A model generated the notes under the pieces. The model was not told the origin of the DNA. It did not search any database and saw only the letters and a list, made by a program, of their open reading frames with translations. The translations under genes and the position numbers were made by a program. From Fredinandcohnia onubensis (GTDB lineage: Bacteria > Bacillota > Bacilli > Bacillales > Bacillaceae_L), in the NCBI RefSeq assembly GCF_002734215.1, contig NZ_NSEB01000023.1, forward strand, positions 62,102-126,101: a stretch of DNA of 64,000 nt. Reading direction: 5' to 3'. Every line of letters begins with the position of its first letter. Position 1 is the first letter of the stretch. Positions 24,468-33,677 of this stretch are shown here, in pieces.

Positions 24468-24533
24468 GGGACGGTTCTCTTGGTTCCATTTAGGGACCAC
24501 AAGAACCGTCCCCATGGTTACCCACCGTCCCGC
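24468..24533. repeat. REP-like palindrome (GGGACGGTTCT)
   Basis: GGGACGGTTCT (24468-24478) and AGAACCGTCCC (24502-24512) are perfect inverted copies; between them CTTGGTTCC and GGGACCACAAG also pair. A further ACCGTCCC follows at 24525. Palindromes with GGGACGG...CCGTCCC ends are common dispersed elements in Firmicutes. No transposase is present. Confidence 0.65.
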
Positions 24534-24566
24534 GGTACCAAATTACATAAAAGGTAGGAAATAAAT

Positions 24567-25256
24567 ATGTTACTTGAAATTATTGTACAAGATGCAGTAG
24601 ATGCAAGAATGGCCGAAGAACATGGTGCAAATCGTTTAGAATTAGTAACGGCAATGACAGAAGGAGGTTTAACACCTTCATATGGAATTATAAAGGATGT
24701 TGTCCAAGCGGTCTCCATTCCGGTTCATGTTATGATTCGTCCACATGGGTACTCGTTTGTATACTCTGAGGATAATAAGCGGGTTATTTTAGAAGATATT
24801 CATGTGTGTAAAGACCTTGGTGCAACTGGAATTGTATTCGGTTCTTTAACGGAAAGCGGAGAAATAGATGAAGCGTTTCTTGAAAAAGTGATTGCGGAAG
24901 CGGATGGAATGAAGATTACTTTCCACCGTGCAATTGATGAAGCAAAGGATATTATTGAAGCTTATAAAACCCTTCAAAAATACAGCGATTCTATCCAAAC
25001 GGTATTAACCTCTGGAGGAGCGCCAAAGGCGTTAGAAGGTGTAGAAAATCTCAAGACAATGCTTGCGTTAGCTAACGAAAAGCCATCACCGGTCGTTATG
25101 CCAGGATCTGGCTTATCACATAACAATATTGTAGAACTGCATGAAAAAGTTCATGCAACCGAATACCATTTCGGGTCTGCGGTTCGAATAAATGGGAAGT
25201 TTAGCGAACCAATAAATGGGAATACTATTAAAACGATAAAACAAATACTAGGTTAA
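24567..25256 (+). CDS. cutC: CutC family protein
   Basis: 229-residue TIM-barrel protein of the CutC family. Typical blocks: ANRLELVTAMTEGGLTPSYG (around 21-40), VHVMIRPHGYSFVYS, GIVFGSLT, ITFHRAIDE and LTSGGAP. The family is called copper homeostasis protein after E. coli, but a direct role in copper handling is uncertain. Single gene; ribosome binding site AAAGGTAGG. Followed by a modest hairpin. Confidence 0.88.
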   Translation: MLLEIIVQDAVDARMAEEHGANRLELVTAMTEGGLTPSYGIIKDVVQAVSIPVHVMIRPHGYSFVYSEDNKRVILEDIHVCKDLGATGIVFGSLTESGEIDEAFLEKVIAEADGMKITFHRAIDEAKDIIEAYKTLQKYSDSIQTVLTSGGAPKALEGVENLKTMLALANEKPSPVVMPGSGLSHNNIVELHEKVHATEYHFGSAVRINGKFSEPINGNTIKTIKQILG

Positions 25257-25261
25257 AACAA

Positions 25262-25300
25262 CAAGGATGTCTGAATGTAGATTTGGACGTCCTTTTATTT
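25262..25300 (+). terminator. Weak terminator after cutC
   Basis: AAGGATGTC pairs with GGACGTCCTT, then TTTATTTT. Confidence 0.55.
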
Positions 25301-25380
25301 TGGCAAAAATCGTCCGAATAAAAATAATGCCGATAGAAACAAAATGATACGGCTAGTCACGAAATTGGAGAGTGAAAACC

Positions 25381-28317
25381 TTGGAAGTTCTCATTAAACA
25401 CCTCGAAACGATATGCAAAGAGCACTTTTTAACGGAAAAAATCTTACTTGTGGATTCATATATGATCGGCGAACAAATACTAAGACAATTTACTCAAAAT
25501 AATCATCATGCCGTGAATATCAAAATCAAAACTGTTAAGGATCTTGCACTTGATGCTCACCCTACCGAAGAAAAACAACTCATCAGTGATACGCTTGGAA
25601 CTCATTTTATGTATTCCCTACTGTCGGAGCTAAAGATGGACTTTCGCTATTTTCATGAGGTTGAAATCACGCCGACCTTAAGTCAAAGGATGTACCAAAC
25701 AGTAAAACTATTGCGTCAGGCTGGCTACACAAGTAGCTCACTTTCGAGGGAAGATTTTGTTTCAACTGAAAAAGGCGAAGATATGATAGGCATTTTAGCG
25801 TCTTATGAAGAGCTTCTCCATAAAAATAAAATGATTGATGAAGCTGAGCTTTTTAGGAGTGCTCTAGGAAAATATTACTCTAGAAACCAAGTCTTCATTT
25901 TTCAAAGCAACCTTAGGTTATCTTACCTACAAGTAGAATTTTTAAAAAGTATCCTTCCAGCAAATTACTTCCATTTACCGATGGAAGCAGTACGCGGGAT
26001 GGAGATACCTGAAGGCTCTTCTTTTTCAAAGGTTGTTTTCGGTGGAGAAACACCGTTAAGCTTCCTTTTTGATGTAGAACATTGCCAAACAACGGTTCCG
26101 ACACTTTCTCTTTTTTCAGCAAAAACGGAGGATATGGAGCTAAAGGAAGTACTATTTCGCATGAAGGAAAAAGGAAATCGGTTTGATGAGGCGGTAATCT
26201 TTTACACAGCAAGCTCGAAATATATTACCGCAATGTATCATTTAGCGGAACGAATGCAACTGCCTGTGACATACGGTGAGGGGATTCCGATTGGTTTTAC
26301 GCGTCCTGGTAAGTTCGTGGCAGGCATTCTCGCTTGGATGAAAGAATTTTATAGTGTGCGAGTTTTCTTGGACCTTCTTCAGGAAAATTTACTGGATATA
26401 GGAGAAGACGCGCCGTCAAAAGCTAGAATCGCAAACTTGCTGCGGGATGCTCATATTGGTTGGGGGAAAGAGCGTTATCTTTCACAAATCCATGCCAAAA
26501 TTAATCAACAAAACGCTTCTGAGGATCGAATCCAGCATTATCAATGGCTTTTAAAATGGTTTTCGTCTGTGTTCAAACAAACACCTACAAACCTACCCGA
26601 CGGAACCATTGTCTATCGTGATCTGCTAAAAACGATTAAATATTTTCTGCAAAACCATTGTAAAGTTTCTTCCGCATTTGACCAACTAGCGAAAGAGACA
26701 TTACTAGAACGATTCGAAGACCTGTTGCCATATGCAAATGAAGCCATATTTGAAGTTCATCAAAAATTTGAGGATGATTTTCTATCTATTCAAATTGGCC
26801 AGTCCCGACCAAAGCCTGGCTATTTACATATTTCGTCCTATAAAAATGGTATCTATGTGAATCGAGAGAATGTATTTATTGTTGGAATGGACAATCAACG
26901 CTTTCCAGGGAGTTCAGCGGAGGACCCATTGTTGCTTGACATGGAACGTGAGAAATTGGGCAGATTCCTTCCGTTAGAAAAGGACAAGTCGAAACGCAAT
27001 CTTTATATCATGTCACAGCTATTAGCCTCAGCTGCGAACCATGAGATTACCGTAAGCTACTGCAGGTTTAACATTAATGAAAACCGAGTTATATCACCTG
27101 CCTATTTGTTTCTACAATGCTACCGCATTCAATCAGGCGATTTTTTGGCAGATTTTACAACACTACAAAAGAATGTTCCAAGTGTGGATAGAAAGCACAT
27201 AGTAGATAGGGAAGATTGGTGGACTTACCACATTTCAAACGCGCAAAACAATCCGTTCACGGAATCGGTTTTATCAGGATTTTCAAATATTGAAAGAGGG
27301 CTACATGCTGAAACAATGAGGCAGGATCCTGCTTTTACCGTGTATGAAGGAAAAATCGAAAGTGATACAACAGGGTTTGATCCTCGTAAAAACCAAGAGA
27401 TTACGATTTCTGCTGGAAAGCTTGAAAAAATTGCGAAATGCCCATATGCCTATTTTTTAGAAAATGTATTGCGAATAAAGGTAAATGAGGATATTTCCTA
27501 TGACCCGACCCGATGGTTGGATGCAAAAACGAGGGGTAGCTTGCTACACGAAATTTTTGAAAAATTTTATAAAGAAATCAAGGCTCGTAAGGAAAGACCT
27601 TCATTCGACAAACATATCCACCTGCTATCTAAAATAGCAAAGGATGGGTTGGAAGTCATAAAATCACTCGTTCCACCACCAAATGCACGAACGGAAAGAC
27701 TAGAAACAGAGGAAATCATCGAGTCATGTGAAACCTTTTTGAGAATTGAAGAAGAAAATAATGAGTTAGGGGAACCTTTGTATTTTGAATATTCCTTTGG
27801 TGAAGATGCACCAGCAGTGATTGAGCTTCCGTCAGGAAAAGTTCATGTTAGGGGAATCATTGATAGAGTCGATCAGTTACCTGACGGTTCTTACCATATT
27901 ATTGATTATAAAACGGGAAGTAGTTGGGGCTATAAGACACAAGAGTTTTTTAAAGGTGGAAGACAGCTCCAACATCTACTCTACACACTTGCCATTGAAG
28001 CCCATTTAGGAATGGATGATGGAGCAGTTAAAAAGAGCTCTTATTTATTCCCAACGCGAAAGGGAGCAGGGGAACGCTTTGAACGAGAGCAGGAAGAAAC
28101 GACCCGTACAAATGGAAGGGACATTTTAGACAAGCTTCTTTCGATTGTGGAACATGGACATTTCACGATGACTGATGATGAGAATGAATGCAAATTCTGT
28201 GAGTTTAAACAAATATGCAGACGTTCCACATATGACAAAGAAACATTGAAACAAAAACAACAAGACGAAACGGCTAAAGGATTAACAAGTTTTAAGGGGG
28301 TGCGCGCCTATGACTAA
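25381..28317 (+). CDS. AddB/RecC-like nuclease subunit with Fe-S PD-(D/E)XK domain
   Basis: About 978 residues. The C-terminus is a RecB/Cas4-type nuclease: GIIDRVD (Asp828), HIIDYKTG (Asp842, Lys844; numbering from 25381). Four cysteines fit the AddB iron-sulphur pattern: Cys687 in AKCPYAYF, and C-X2-C-X5-C at 937/940/946. The N-terminal helicase-like part has no Walker A motif; the equivalent region reads ILLVDSYMIG, so ATP binding is not expected here. It is shorter than the usual AddB (about 1160 aa). A TTG at 25381 is taken as start (GGAG 11 bases upstream); GTG at 25372 is possible. It overlaps the next gene by 8 bases. Together they form a helicase-nuclease pair that looks additional to standard AddAB. 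Confidence 0.75.
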   Translation: MEVLIKHLETICKEHFLTEKILLVDSYMIGEQILRQFTQNNHHAVNIKIKTVKDLALDAHPTEEKQLISDTLGTHFMYSLLSELKMDFRYFHEVEITPTLSQRMYQTVKLLRQAGYTSSSLSREDFVSTEKGEDMIGILASYEELLHKNKMIDEAELFRSALGKYYSRNQVFIFQSNLRLSYLQVEFLKSILPANYFHLPMEAVRGMEIPEGSSFSKVVFGGETPLSFLFDVEHCQTTVPTLSLFSAKTEDMELKEVLFRMKEKGNRFDEAVIFYTASSKYITAMYHLAERMQLPVTYGEGIPIGFTRPGKFVAGILAWMKEFYSVRVFLDLLQENLLDIGEDAPSKARIANLLRDAHIGWGKERYLSQIHAKINQQNASEDRIQHYQWLLKWFSSVFKQTPTNLPDGTIVYRDLLKTIKYFLQNHCKVSSAFDQLAKETLLERFEDLLPYANEAIFEVHQKFEDDFLSIQIGQSRPKPGYLHISSYKNGIYVNRENVFIVGMDNQRFPGSSAEDPLLLDMEREKLGRFLPLEKDKSKRNLYIMSQLLASAANHEITVSYCRFNINENRVISPAYLFLQCYRIQSGDFLADFTTLQKNVPSVDRKHIVDREDWWTYHISNAQNNPFTESVLSGFSNIERGLHAETMRQDPAFTVYEGKIESDTTGFDPRKNQEITISAGKLEKIAKCPYAYFLENVLRIKVNEDISYDPTRWLDAKTRGSLLHEIFEKFYKEIKARKERPSFDKHIHLLSKIAKDGLEVIKSLVPPPNARTERLETEEIIESCETFLRIEEENNELGEPLYFEYSFGEDAPAVIELPSGKVHVRGIIDRVDQLPDGSYHIIDYKTGSSWGYKTQEFFKGGRQLQHLLYTLAIEAHLGMDDGAVKKSSYLFPTRKGAGERFEREQEETTRTNGRDILDKLLSIVEHGHFTMTDDENECKFCEFKQICRRSTYDKETLKQKQQDETAKGLTSFKGVRAYD

Positions 28318-31300
28318 GGCAATTGTCGATCAAGAGGCTCGAGATAAGATTACGACTGTATTGAATCAAAACTTTCTCGTAGAAGCTGGAGCGGGTTCGG
28401 GGAAAACGACGAGCCTAGTTGAGCGAATGGTCAATCTTATATATACAGGAACGGCGAAAATAAATGAGATTGTCGCAATCACATTTACAAAAAAGGCAGC
28501 AGACGAGCTTAAAACACGATTCTTAACCGTTCTCGAAAAAAAGTGTAAAGAAGAATCAGACCCGGACGTAAAATTTTTGCTGGAGGAAGCATTGCAAAAT
28601 ATTGATCAATCCTTTATCGGCACAGTTCATTCCTTTTGTGCTCGATTACTACGAGAAAGGCCAGTTGAAGCGGGTCTGGATGTTCATTTTAAGGAACTTG
28701 AAGATTCGGAAGATGAAAAAATGGCTGAGGCTGCATGGCTTGTTTACAGAAATAAGCTGGAACAAGATAACCCACAGAAAGCGAAAATGATGAAGGCACT
28801 TGCGATTGAGGAACAAGATTTGTCAGATCGCTTCCGTACTATGAAAAACTATCCAGATGTTCTGTGGGCAAGTGATGAAGCTGAGAAACCATATCTTGAT
28901 GATGTGTTTCGTCGTTTCATTTCACTTTTAAAAGAAGCAAGTCGTTGCATACCAAAAGATCTTCCAAAGGGACCTGACAAACTCCAGGAGGCCATTGAAG
29001 AATCACTGCGACAAGTAAGATTCAATAGCAAAACGGACTCTCTGATGATTGCCATTTTTCGAATGTTTGATAAAAACGTTAAGGCTACGCAGAACCGATG
29101 GACTTCAAAAGAAGATGCTAAGGAGTATGAAGCTCGAATTAGCGATTTTTTCGGGACGCAAATCAAGCCATTGCTGATTAGGTGGAGTGAATATTGTCAT
29201 CCATTTGTCATTGACTTATTTAAAGAAGCGCTAAAAGAATATGAAAAAATAAAACAAGAACGTTCATTGATGAATTTTCAAGATTTATTGATGAAAACAG
29301 CAGCCCTTTTGAAGGACAATTCAGAAGTGCGCACGTATTTTCAGCAGAAATACAAAATGTTGCTTGTGGACGAGTTTCAGGATACGGATCCGATTCAAGC
29401 GGAAATAATGTTTTATTTAACAGGAGACGATGTTTCGGAAAGAAATTGGACAAAGTGTAAACCACGTCCAGGCTCCCTTTTTGTTGTGGGAGACCCAAAG
29501 CAAGCAATCTACCGTTTCCGACGTGCCGATATTGATATTTACAATCTAGTGAAGGAACTGATTGAAGCTCATGATGGTGAAGTTCTCCAGTTAATCATGA
29601 ATTTCAGAACGGTTGATACTGTAACAAGCTTACTAAATGGCGTTTTTCAAGAGCATCTACCCGAAAAAGAAACAGTCCATCAGGCCGCCTACCGTCCATT
29701 ACATTCCTATAAAGAAGCAGGTAGCTCTGATTTAGCGGGGATTAAGAGACTTGTTTTATCGGATGATTTTGCAAAAAACAAAACGATGACGCTTGATGAA
29801 GATGCACGGTGTATAACGGGATATATCCAAAAATTAATCAATGATGGTCATGAGCCAGGTGAATTCATGATCTTAACTCGTCAGAAAGAAGGCATTGATG
29901 TTTACGCGCGCGTTTTGGAGGGAGCAGGAATTCCTGTGAGTGTCAGCGGGGAAATGGAAATCGGAACAATTCCCGAGTTCATGGACCTTCTACTTCTTCT
30001 GGATGCACTTGTTGATACGACTGATCAAATCGCCTTTGTTGCCGCACTTCGAAGTGTCTGGTTTGGTATCAGTGACGAGGAATTATTCCAATGGAGGCAG
30101 GCTGGAGGAGCGTTTTCGTTATATGCGGAAACTCCGGACAATTTGAATGGAGTAACGAAACAGCATTTTCATCTTGCACTCACAAAGCTACAGCTATATG
30201 CCAAATGGAAAATCACCTACTCACCGCTTGTCGCAATTGTGAAAATAGTGGAGGATATCGGTTTATACCCATTATTCGCCGTAAAAACCTATGGTAAGAG
30301 GGAAATGACAAATCTCATCCAAATCCTTGAAGCACTGAGGGTAAAAGAGGAAGACGAGGCATTAACTTTTAAACAAGCTGTTCAATTTGTAAAAACGCAA
30401 ATTGAGGAAAAAACAAATGTTATCAGTCTTGAGGAAGACGAAAATGCGGTACGAATCATGAATGTTCATAAAGCAAAAGGCTTGGAGGCTTCGATTGTTT
30501 TCTTAGCGCATCCGGGTAAAAAGCCTGAAATTCGCAATAAAATATGGTCCCATATCAAACGTGAAGACCAAGGCGCAACGGGATATTTTATGTTCGGAAG
30601 AAAGCATGGTCAAACGACGAAGCCTGTTGCACAACCCCTGTTTTGGGAGGAACACCTAGACGAGGAGGAAGCGTACTTACTAGCTGAAGAAATCCGCGTT
30701 CTGTATGTCGCTGCTACTAGGGCTGAGAAAGCCATGATCATTAGTACATTTGAGTCTAAAAATACGAAAAATCCGTGGAGTCTGCTATTAGATGGCCTAC
30801 CTGGGCTCGAGGATATCGATATCCCAGAAGTGATAACGGATGAAAAAGAAACAAAGGGAAATAACATAAATCAAGATGAATACAGATCTGAAGCACAAGG
30901 ATTATTGGACTGGATCGAGGACCGAAAACAACCCTCCTATGCGACATTTAGCCCTTCCGAGGAAAAGCAAGATATCTTCACGCTTGGAATTGAACGTGAG
31001 GAGGGCGGGGGATTGGCATGGGGAACTGCGATTCACGAGGTCTTTGAGATGGTCGTCGAAGGTGGTCAAGAAGCGGAAACCGTTGTTGTATCGGCGTTAA
31101 AAAAACATGAAATCTCTTTAGGACGAATGGAAGAAGTCGCACAAGCTGTGGAACGTTTTAAACAATCGACAATTTGGGCAGAGCTTCAAATTGCCGATCA
31201 AGTTCTAACAGAAGTTCCTTTCACTATACAAATCGACGCGAAAGATCCTTTGTATGAGTATGTTAAAAAAGGAGACAAGGCTGAGATTGTTTTTGTAAAT

Positions 31301-31516
31301 GGAATTATTGATCTTGTGTACAAGCTAAACAGTTCATGGAAGATTGTTGATTATAAAACAGACCGACCAAAGGATGTTGAGATGCTCCCGGAATTAACAA
31401 AATACTATCGAAACCAAATCGACCTATACCAGCAAATTTGGGAAAGAATCACAGGAGAACAAGTGGCAGACAAACAGCTTTATTTTGTCACACCCAATAA
31501 AATAATGACCATTTAA
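28310..31516 (+). CDS. RecB/AddA-like UvrD-family helicase-nuclease
   Basis: 1068 residues. SF1A helicase motifs: I GAGSGKTT (27-34), Ia AITFTKKAADELK (56-68), II VDEFQDTD (353-360), III GDPKQAIYRFRRAD (394-407), the late motif NVHKAKGLEA, and VI LYVAATRAEKA. The C-terminus has a second PD-(D/E)XK nuclease: GIIDLVY (Asp1001) and WKIVDYKT (Asp1014, Lys1016). The N-terminal sequence (FLVEAGAGSGKTTSLVERM) is closer in style to RecB than to Bacillus AddA (1230 aa). ATG with AAGGGGG 9 bases upstream; coupled to the AddB-like gene. Expected activity: ATP-driven unwinding and degradation of duplex DNA ends. A role in repair or in defence against foreign DNA is inference. Confidence 0.8.
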   Translation: MTKAIVDQEARDKITTVLNQNFLVEAGAGSGKTTSLVERMVNLIYTGTAKINEIVAITFTKKAADELKTRFLTVLEKKCKEESDPDVKFLLEEALQNIDQSFIGTVHSFCARLLRERPVEAGLDVHFKELEDSEDEKMAEAAWLVYRNKLEQDNPQKAKMMKALAIEEQDLSDRFRTMKNYPDVLWASDEAEKPYLDDVFRRFISLLKEASRCIPKDLPKGPDKLQEAIEESLRQVRFNSKTDSLMIAIFRMFDKNVKATQNRWTSKEDAKEYEARISDFFGTQIKPLLIRWSEYCHPFVIDLFKEALKEYEKIKQERSLMNFQDLLMKTAALLKDNSEVRTYFQQKYKMLLVDEFQDTDPIQAEIMFYLTGDDVSERNWTKCKPRPGSLFVVGDPKQAIYRFRRADIDIYNLVKELIEAHDGEVLQLIMNFRTVDTVTSLLNGVFQEHLPEKETVHQAAYRPLHSYKEAGSSDLAGIKRLVLSDDFAKNKTMTLDEDARCITGYIQKLINDGHEPGEFMILTRQKEGIDVYARVLEGAGIPVSVSGEMEIGTIPEFMDLLLLLDALVDTTDQIAFVAALRSVWFGISDEELFQWRQAGGAFSLYAETPDNLNGVTKQHFHLALTKLQLYAKWKITYSPLVAIVKIVEDIGLYPLFAVKTYGKREMTNLIQILEALRVKEEDEALTFKQAVQFVKTQIEEKTNVISLEEDENAVRIMNVHKAKGLEASIVFLAHPGKKPEIRNKIWSHIKREDQGATGYFMFGRKHGQTTKPVAQPLFWEEHLDEEEAYLLAEEIRVLYVAATRAEKAMIISTFESKNTKNPWSLLLDGLPGLEDIDIPEVITDEKETKGNNINQDEYRSEAQGLLDWIEDRKQPSYATFSPSEEKQDIFTLGIEREEGGGLAWGTAIHEVFEMVVEGGQEAETVVVSALKKHEISLGRMEEVAQAVERFKQSTIWAELQIADQVLTEVPFTIQIDAKDPLYEYVKKGDKAEIVFVNGIIDLVYKLNSSWKIVDYKTDRPKDVEMLPELTKYYRNQIDLYQQIWERITGEQVADKQLYFVTPNKIMTI

Positions 31517-31594
31517 ACATCTTTTTCGGATGTATGTTTTTTCCTAAAAAAACAAACTTTAACAAGTAAGACAAGTCTAAAGGGGAGCAATACA

Positions 31595-32413
31595 ATGAAA
31601 AAGAAAATTGCCATCATCGGTGGGACTGGCTTAATCGGTTCGATTCTTGAAGCTGGGCTTAGTGACAAGTACGACATCACAATTCTCGATAAAAAGGTAG
31701 ATAATCACCCAAATCACATCGAGGTAGATGCAACGAATTTTGAAGAACTGATTCGCAAAATTCCTGCTGACTGTGATGCACTTGTTAACCTGTTGAATGT
31801 CAAAACTAAAAACGATTTTAAAGATGTTACACAATTTCGCAAAAAGACCGAAATTCATTTCCTTGCATCCTTTTATATTTTAAGGGCGGCAATCGAGCTT
31901 GGGATAGGTAAGGTCGTCTATGCAAGCAGCAACCATGTAACTGATTTTTTTGAGAAGGATGGGGTTTCAGCATTTGGCCGTGAGATTACTGTTGATGATT
32001 ACCCCTACTCGAGATCATTATATGGCACTCTCAAATTGGCATCAGAAAATATCGGGCATATTATGGCATATGAGGAGGAAAACAATCTATCTGTCATTAA
32101 TCTGCGAATTGGCAGTGTTAGACGTGATGAAGTGGAGGATTTACAAACAAATCCACGGATAAACAAAACCTTACTTAGCCACAAGGATGTCATCCAGTTA
32201 TTTGATTTAGCCATCCAATCAACGGTGAAGTTTGGGACCTATTATGGGGTATCCGATAACAAGGACAAACCTTGGTCGACGCTTAATGCAACCCGTGAGC
32301 TTGGATTTGTCTCAAAGATGAATTCACAGGACGTTTTAGACCAGGCTGATATCGAACTGGATAGTATTCTTCCTTATTACGAAGATCTGGAAAATCAAAA
32401 TTGGCTAAACTAA
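31595..32413 (+). CDS. NAD-dependent epimerase/dehydratase family protein (extended SDR)
   Basis: 272 residues, Rossmann fold. Nucleotide motif GGTGLIG (9-15); catalytic YxxxK at Tyr143-Lys147 (YGTLK); the serine of YASSN near 110-112. Middle and C-terminal parts resemble uronate dehydrogenase-like SDRs (NLRIGSV, FDLAIQS, YYGVSDN), but the substrate cannot be assigned. RBS AAAGGGGAGC. The intergenic repeat array starts shortly after its stop codon. Confidence 0.78.
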   Translation: MKKKIAIIGGTGLIGSILEAGLSDKYDITILDKKVDNHPNHIEVDATNFEELIRKIPADCDALVNLLNVKTKNDFKDVTQFRKKTEIHFLASFYILRAAIELGIGKVVYASSNHVTDFFEKDGVSAFGREITVDDYPYSRSLYGTLKLASENIGHIMAYEEENNLSVINLRIGSVRRDEVEDLQTNPRINKTLLSHKDVIQLFDLAIQSTVKFGTYYGVSDNKDKPWSTLNATRELGFVSKMNSQDVLDQADIELDSILPYYEDLENQNWLN

Positions 32414-32472
32414 ATTGAAGCTGAGGAACTCCAGATATAGATTTTGCGAATGATTGTATTCCAGGATTCAAT

Positions 32473-32870
32473 ATAAAAGCATACGCAAATCTTTTTCACG
32501 TATGCTTTTATCGTTTTTTTCCATAAAAACAATACACAAATGGATGATTTTTACAATTTATTTCAATTTTTAAATGGTTTCTACCTTTTTTTGGATATTA
32601 CGAATGGTTTTCTCTGCCAATCTAGATAAAAGCATACGCATTTCTTATTTACGTATGCTTTTATTGATTTTTTTCTTAAAAACGATACACAAATGGATAA
32701 TTTTTACAATTTATGTCAATTTTTAAATGGTTTCTACCTTTTTTTGGATATTACGCATGGTTTTCACTGCCAATCGATATAAGAGCATACGCAATTTTTA
32801 TATACGAATGCTTATATCACTTTTATACTCAAATACGATACATAAGTGGAAAATTGTTACTCTTTGAAAT
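32473..32870. repeat. 153-bp direct repeat, two full copies and one partial
   Basis: Copies start at 32473, 32626 and 32779, an exact 153-bp spacing. Each begins with a hairpin: ATAAAAGCATACG, 10-12 bases, CGTATGCTTTTAT. After this come conserved ACAAATGGAT, TTTTTACAATTTAT, TCAATTTTTAAATGGTTTCTACC and GGATATTACGNATGG segments. Copies 1 and 2 are almost identical; copy 3 is diverged and fades out near 32870. The sequence from about 32435 to 32472 resembles the end of another copy. 32414-32948 holds no gene. Confidence 0.92.
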
Positions 32871-32948
32871 TCCTTCTGCTATAACTAGAGTCCTTCAATT
32901 CCCTTTTTGCTATAATGATAGAATAACCTTAAAGGGGTTGTTACTAAT

Positions 32949-33536
32949 TTGAAAAAGAGGAAAATGATGCTACTTTTAATAGGAATTTTACTCATTATTG
33001 TGGTTGTATATTTCGGACGCATTCATTATAAGATATCACAGTATGTGGATGCAGCACCTCCTAAAAATGCCGATTATTTGATCATTCTTGGTGCCAAGGT
33101 GAATGGTGAAATTCCATCACTTGCGTTACAATACCGAATTGATGCGGCTGCTGAATATGCGAAGGAGAATAAGCACACGCTCTTAATTGCCTCAGGTGGT
33201 ATGGGGCCAGGTGAGGATATTACAGAAGCGGAAGCGATGAGAAGAAAGCTTGTGGAGAAAGGGATATCTGAATCAAGAATCTATCTTGAAGACCGTTCAA
33301 CGAGTACATATGAAAATATTAAATTCTCAAAAGAATTTATACCTGAGGATGCGAAGCTAGGGATTGTAGTGACAAATGATTATCATCTTTACCGGTCAGT
33401 CCAAATTGCCGAAGACGCTAATTTGAAGGTCAAGGGACTACCGGCAAAAACCCCAAAAATTACTTTGGTAAAAGCATACGGCCGTGAATATTTGTCCGTA
33501 ACAAAATATTATATAGAAAAGTTTTTACTAAAATAG
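32949..33536 (+). CDS. YdcF/SanA-like DUF218 membrane protein
   Basis: 195 residues. An N-terminal basic stretch and one transmembrane helix (about 7-24) anchor a DUF218 domain: ADYLIILGAKVNGEIPSLAL, LIASGGMGPGEDITEAEAM, EDRSTSTYENI, VVTNDYHLYRS. Relatives (SanA, ElyC, YdcF) are linked to envelope metabolism, with no proven reaction in Bacillus. TTG start with AAGGGG 11 bases upstream; an ATG five codons later is an alternative. Confidence 0.8.
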   Translation: MKKRKMMLLLIGILLIIVVVYFGRIHYKISQYVDAAPPKNADYLIILGAKVNGEIPSLALQYRIDAAAEYAKENKHTLLIASGGMGPGEDITEAEAMRRKLVEKGISESRIYLEDRSTSTYENIKFSKEFIPEDAKLGIVVTNDYHLYRSVQIAEDANLKVKGLPAKTPKITLVKAYGREYLSVTKYYIEKFLLK

Positions 33537-33554
33537 AAAAAAACATGCATTTCA

Positions 33555-33586
33555 AAAGGCGAGGAGACAATCTCGTCTTTTTTTTT
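33555..33586 (+). terminator. Terminator after the DUF218 gene
   Basis: GGCGAG, 8-base loop, CTCGTC with a G-T pair, followed by nine or more Ts. Confidence 0.8.
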
Positions 33587-33677
33587 GTCGCAAACAAATT
33601 CCATTCACAAGCCTAATAATAATTAAAAAAATCCATAAACTACCCAATAAAGCTTCATGATAGAAGGGGGAACTTTT

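Noticed and set aside
25372-31516. Calling the helicase-nuclease pair simply addB-addA
   Set aside because: Lengths, missing Walker A in the first subunit and the RecB-like N-terminus of the second do not fit standard Bacillus AddAB, so I left gene symbols empty.
32473-32870. CRISPR or tRNA-like array
   Set aside because: Units are 153 bp and conserved throughout, with no cloverleaf and no spacer-like variation.
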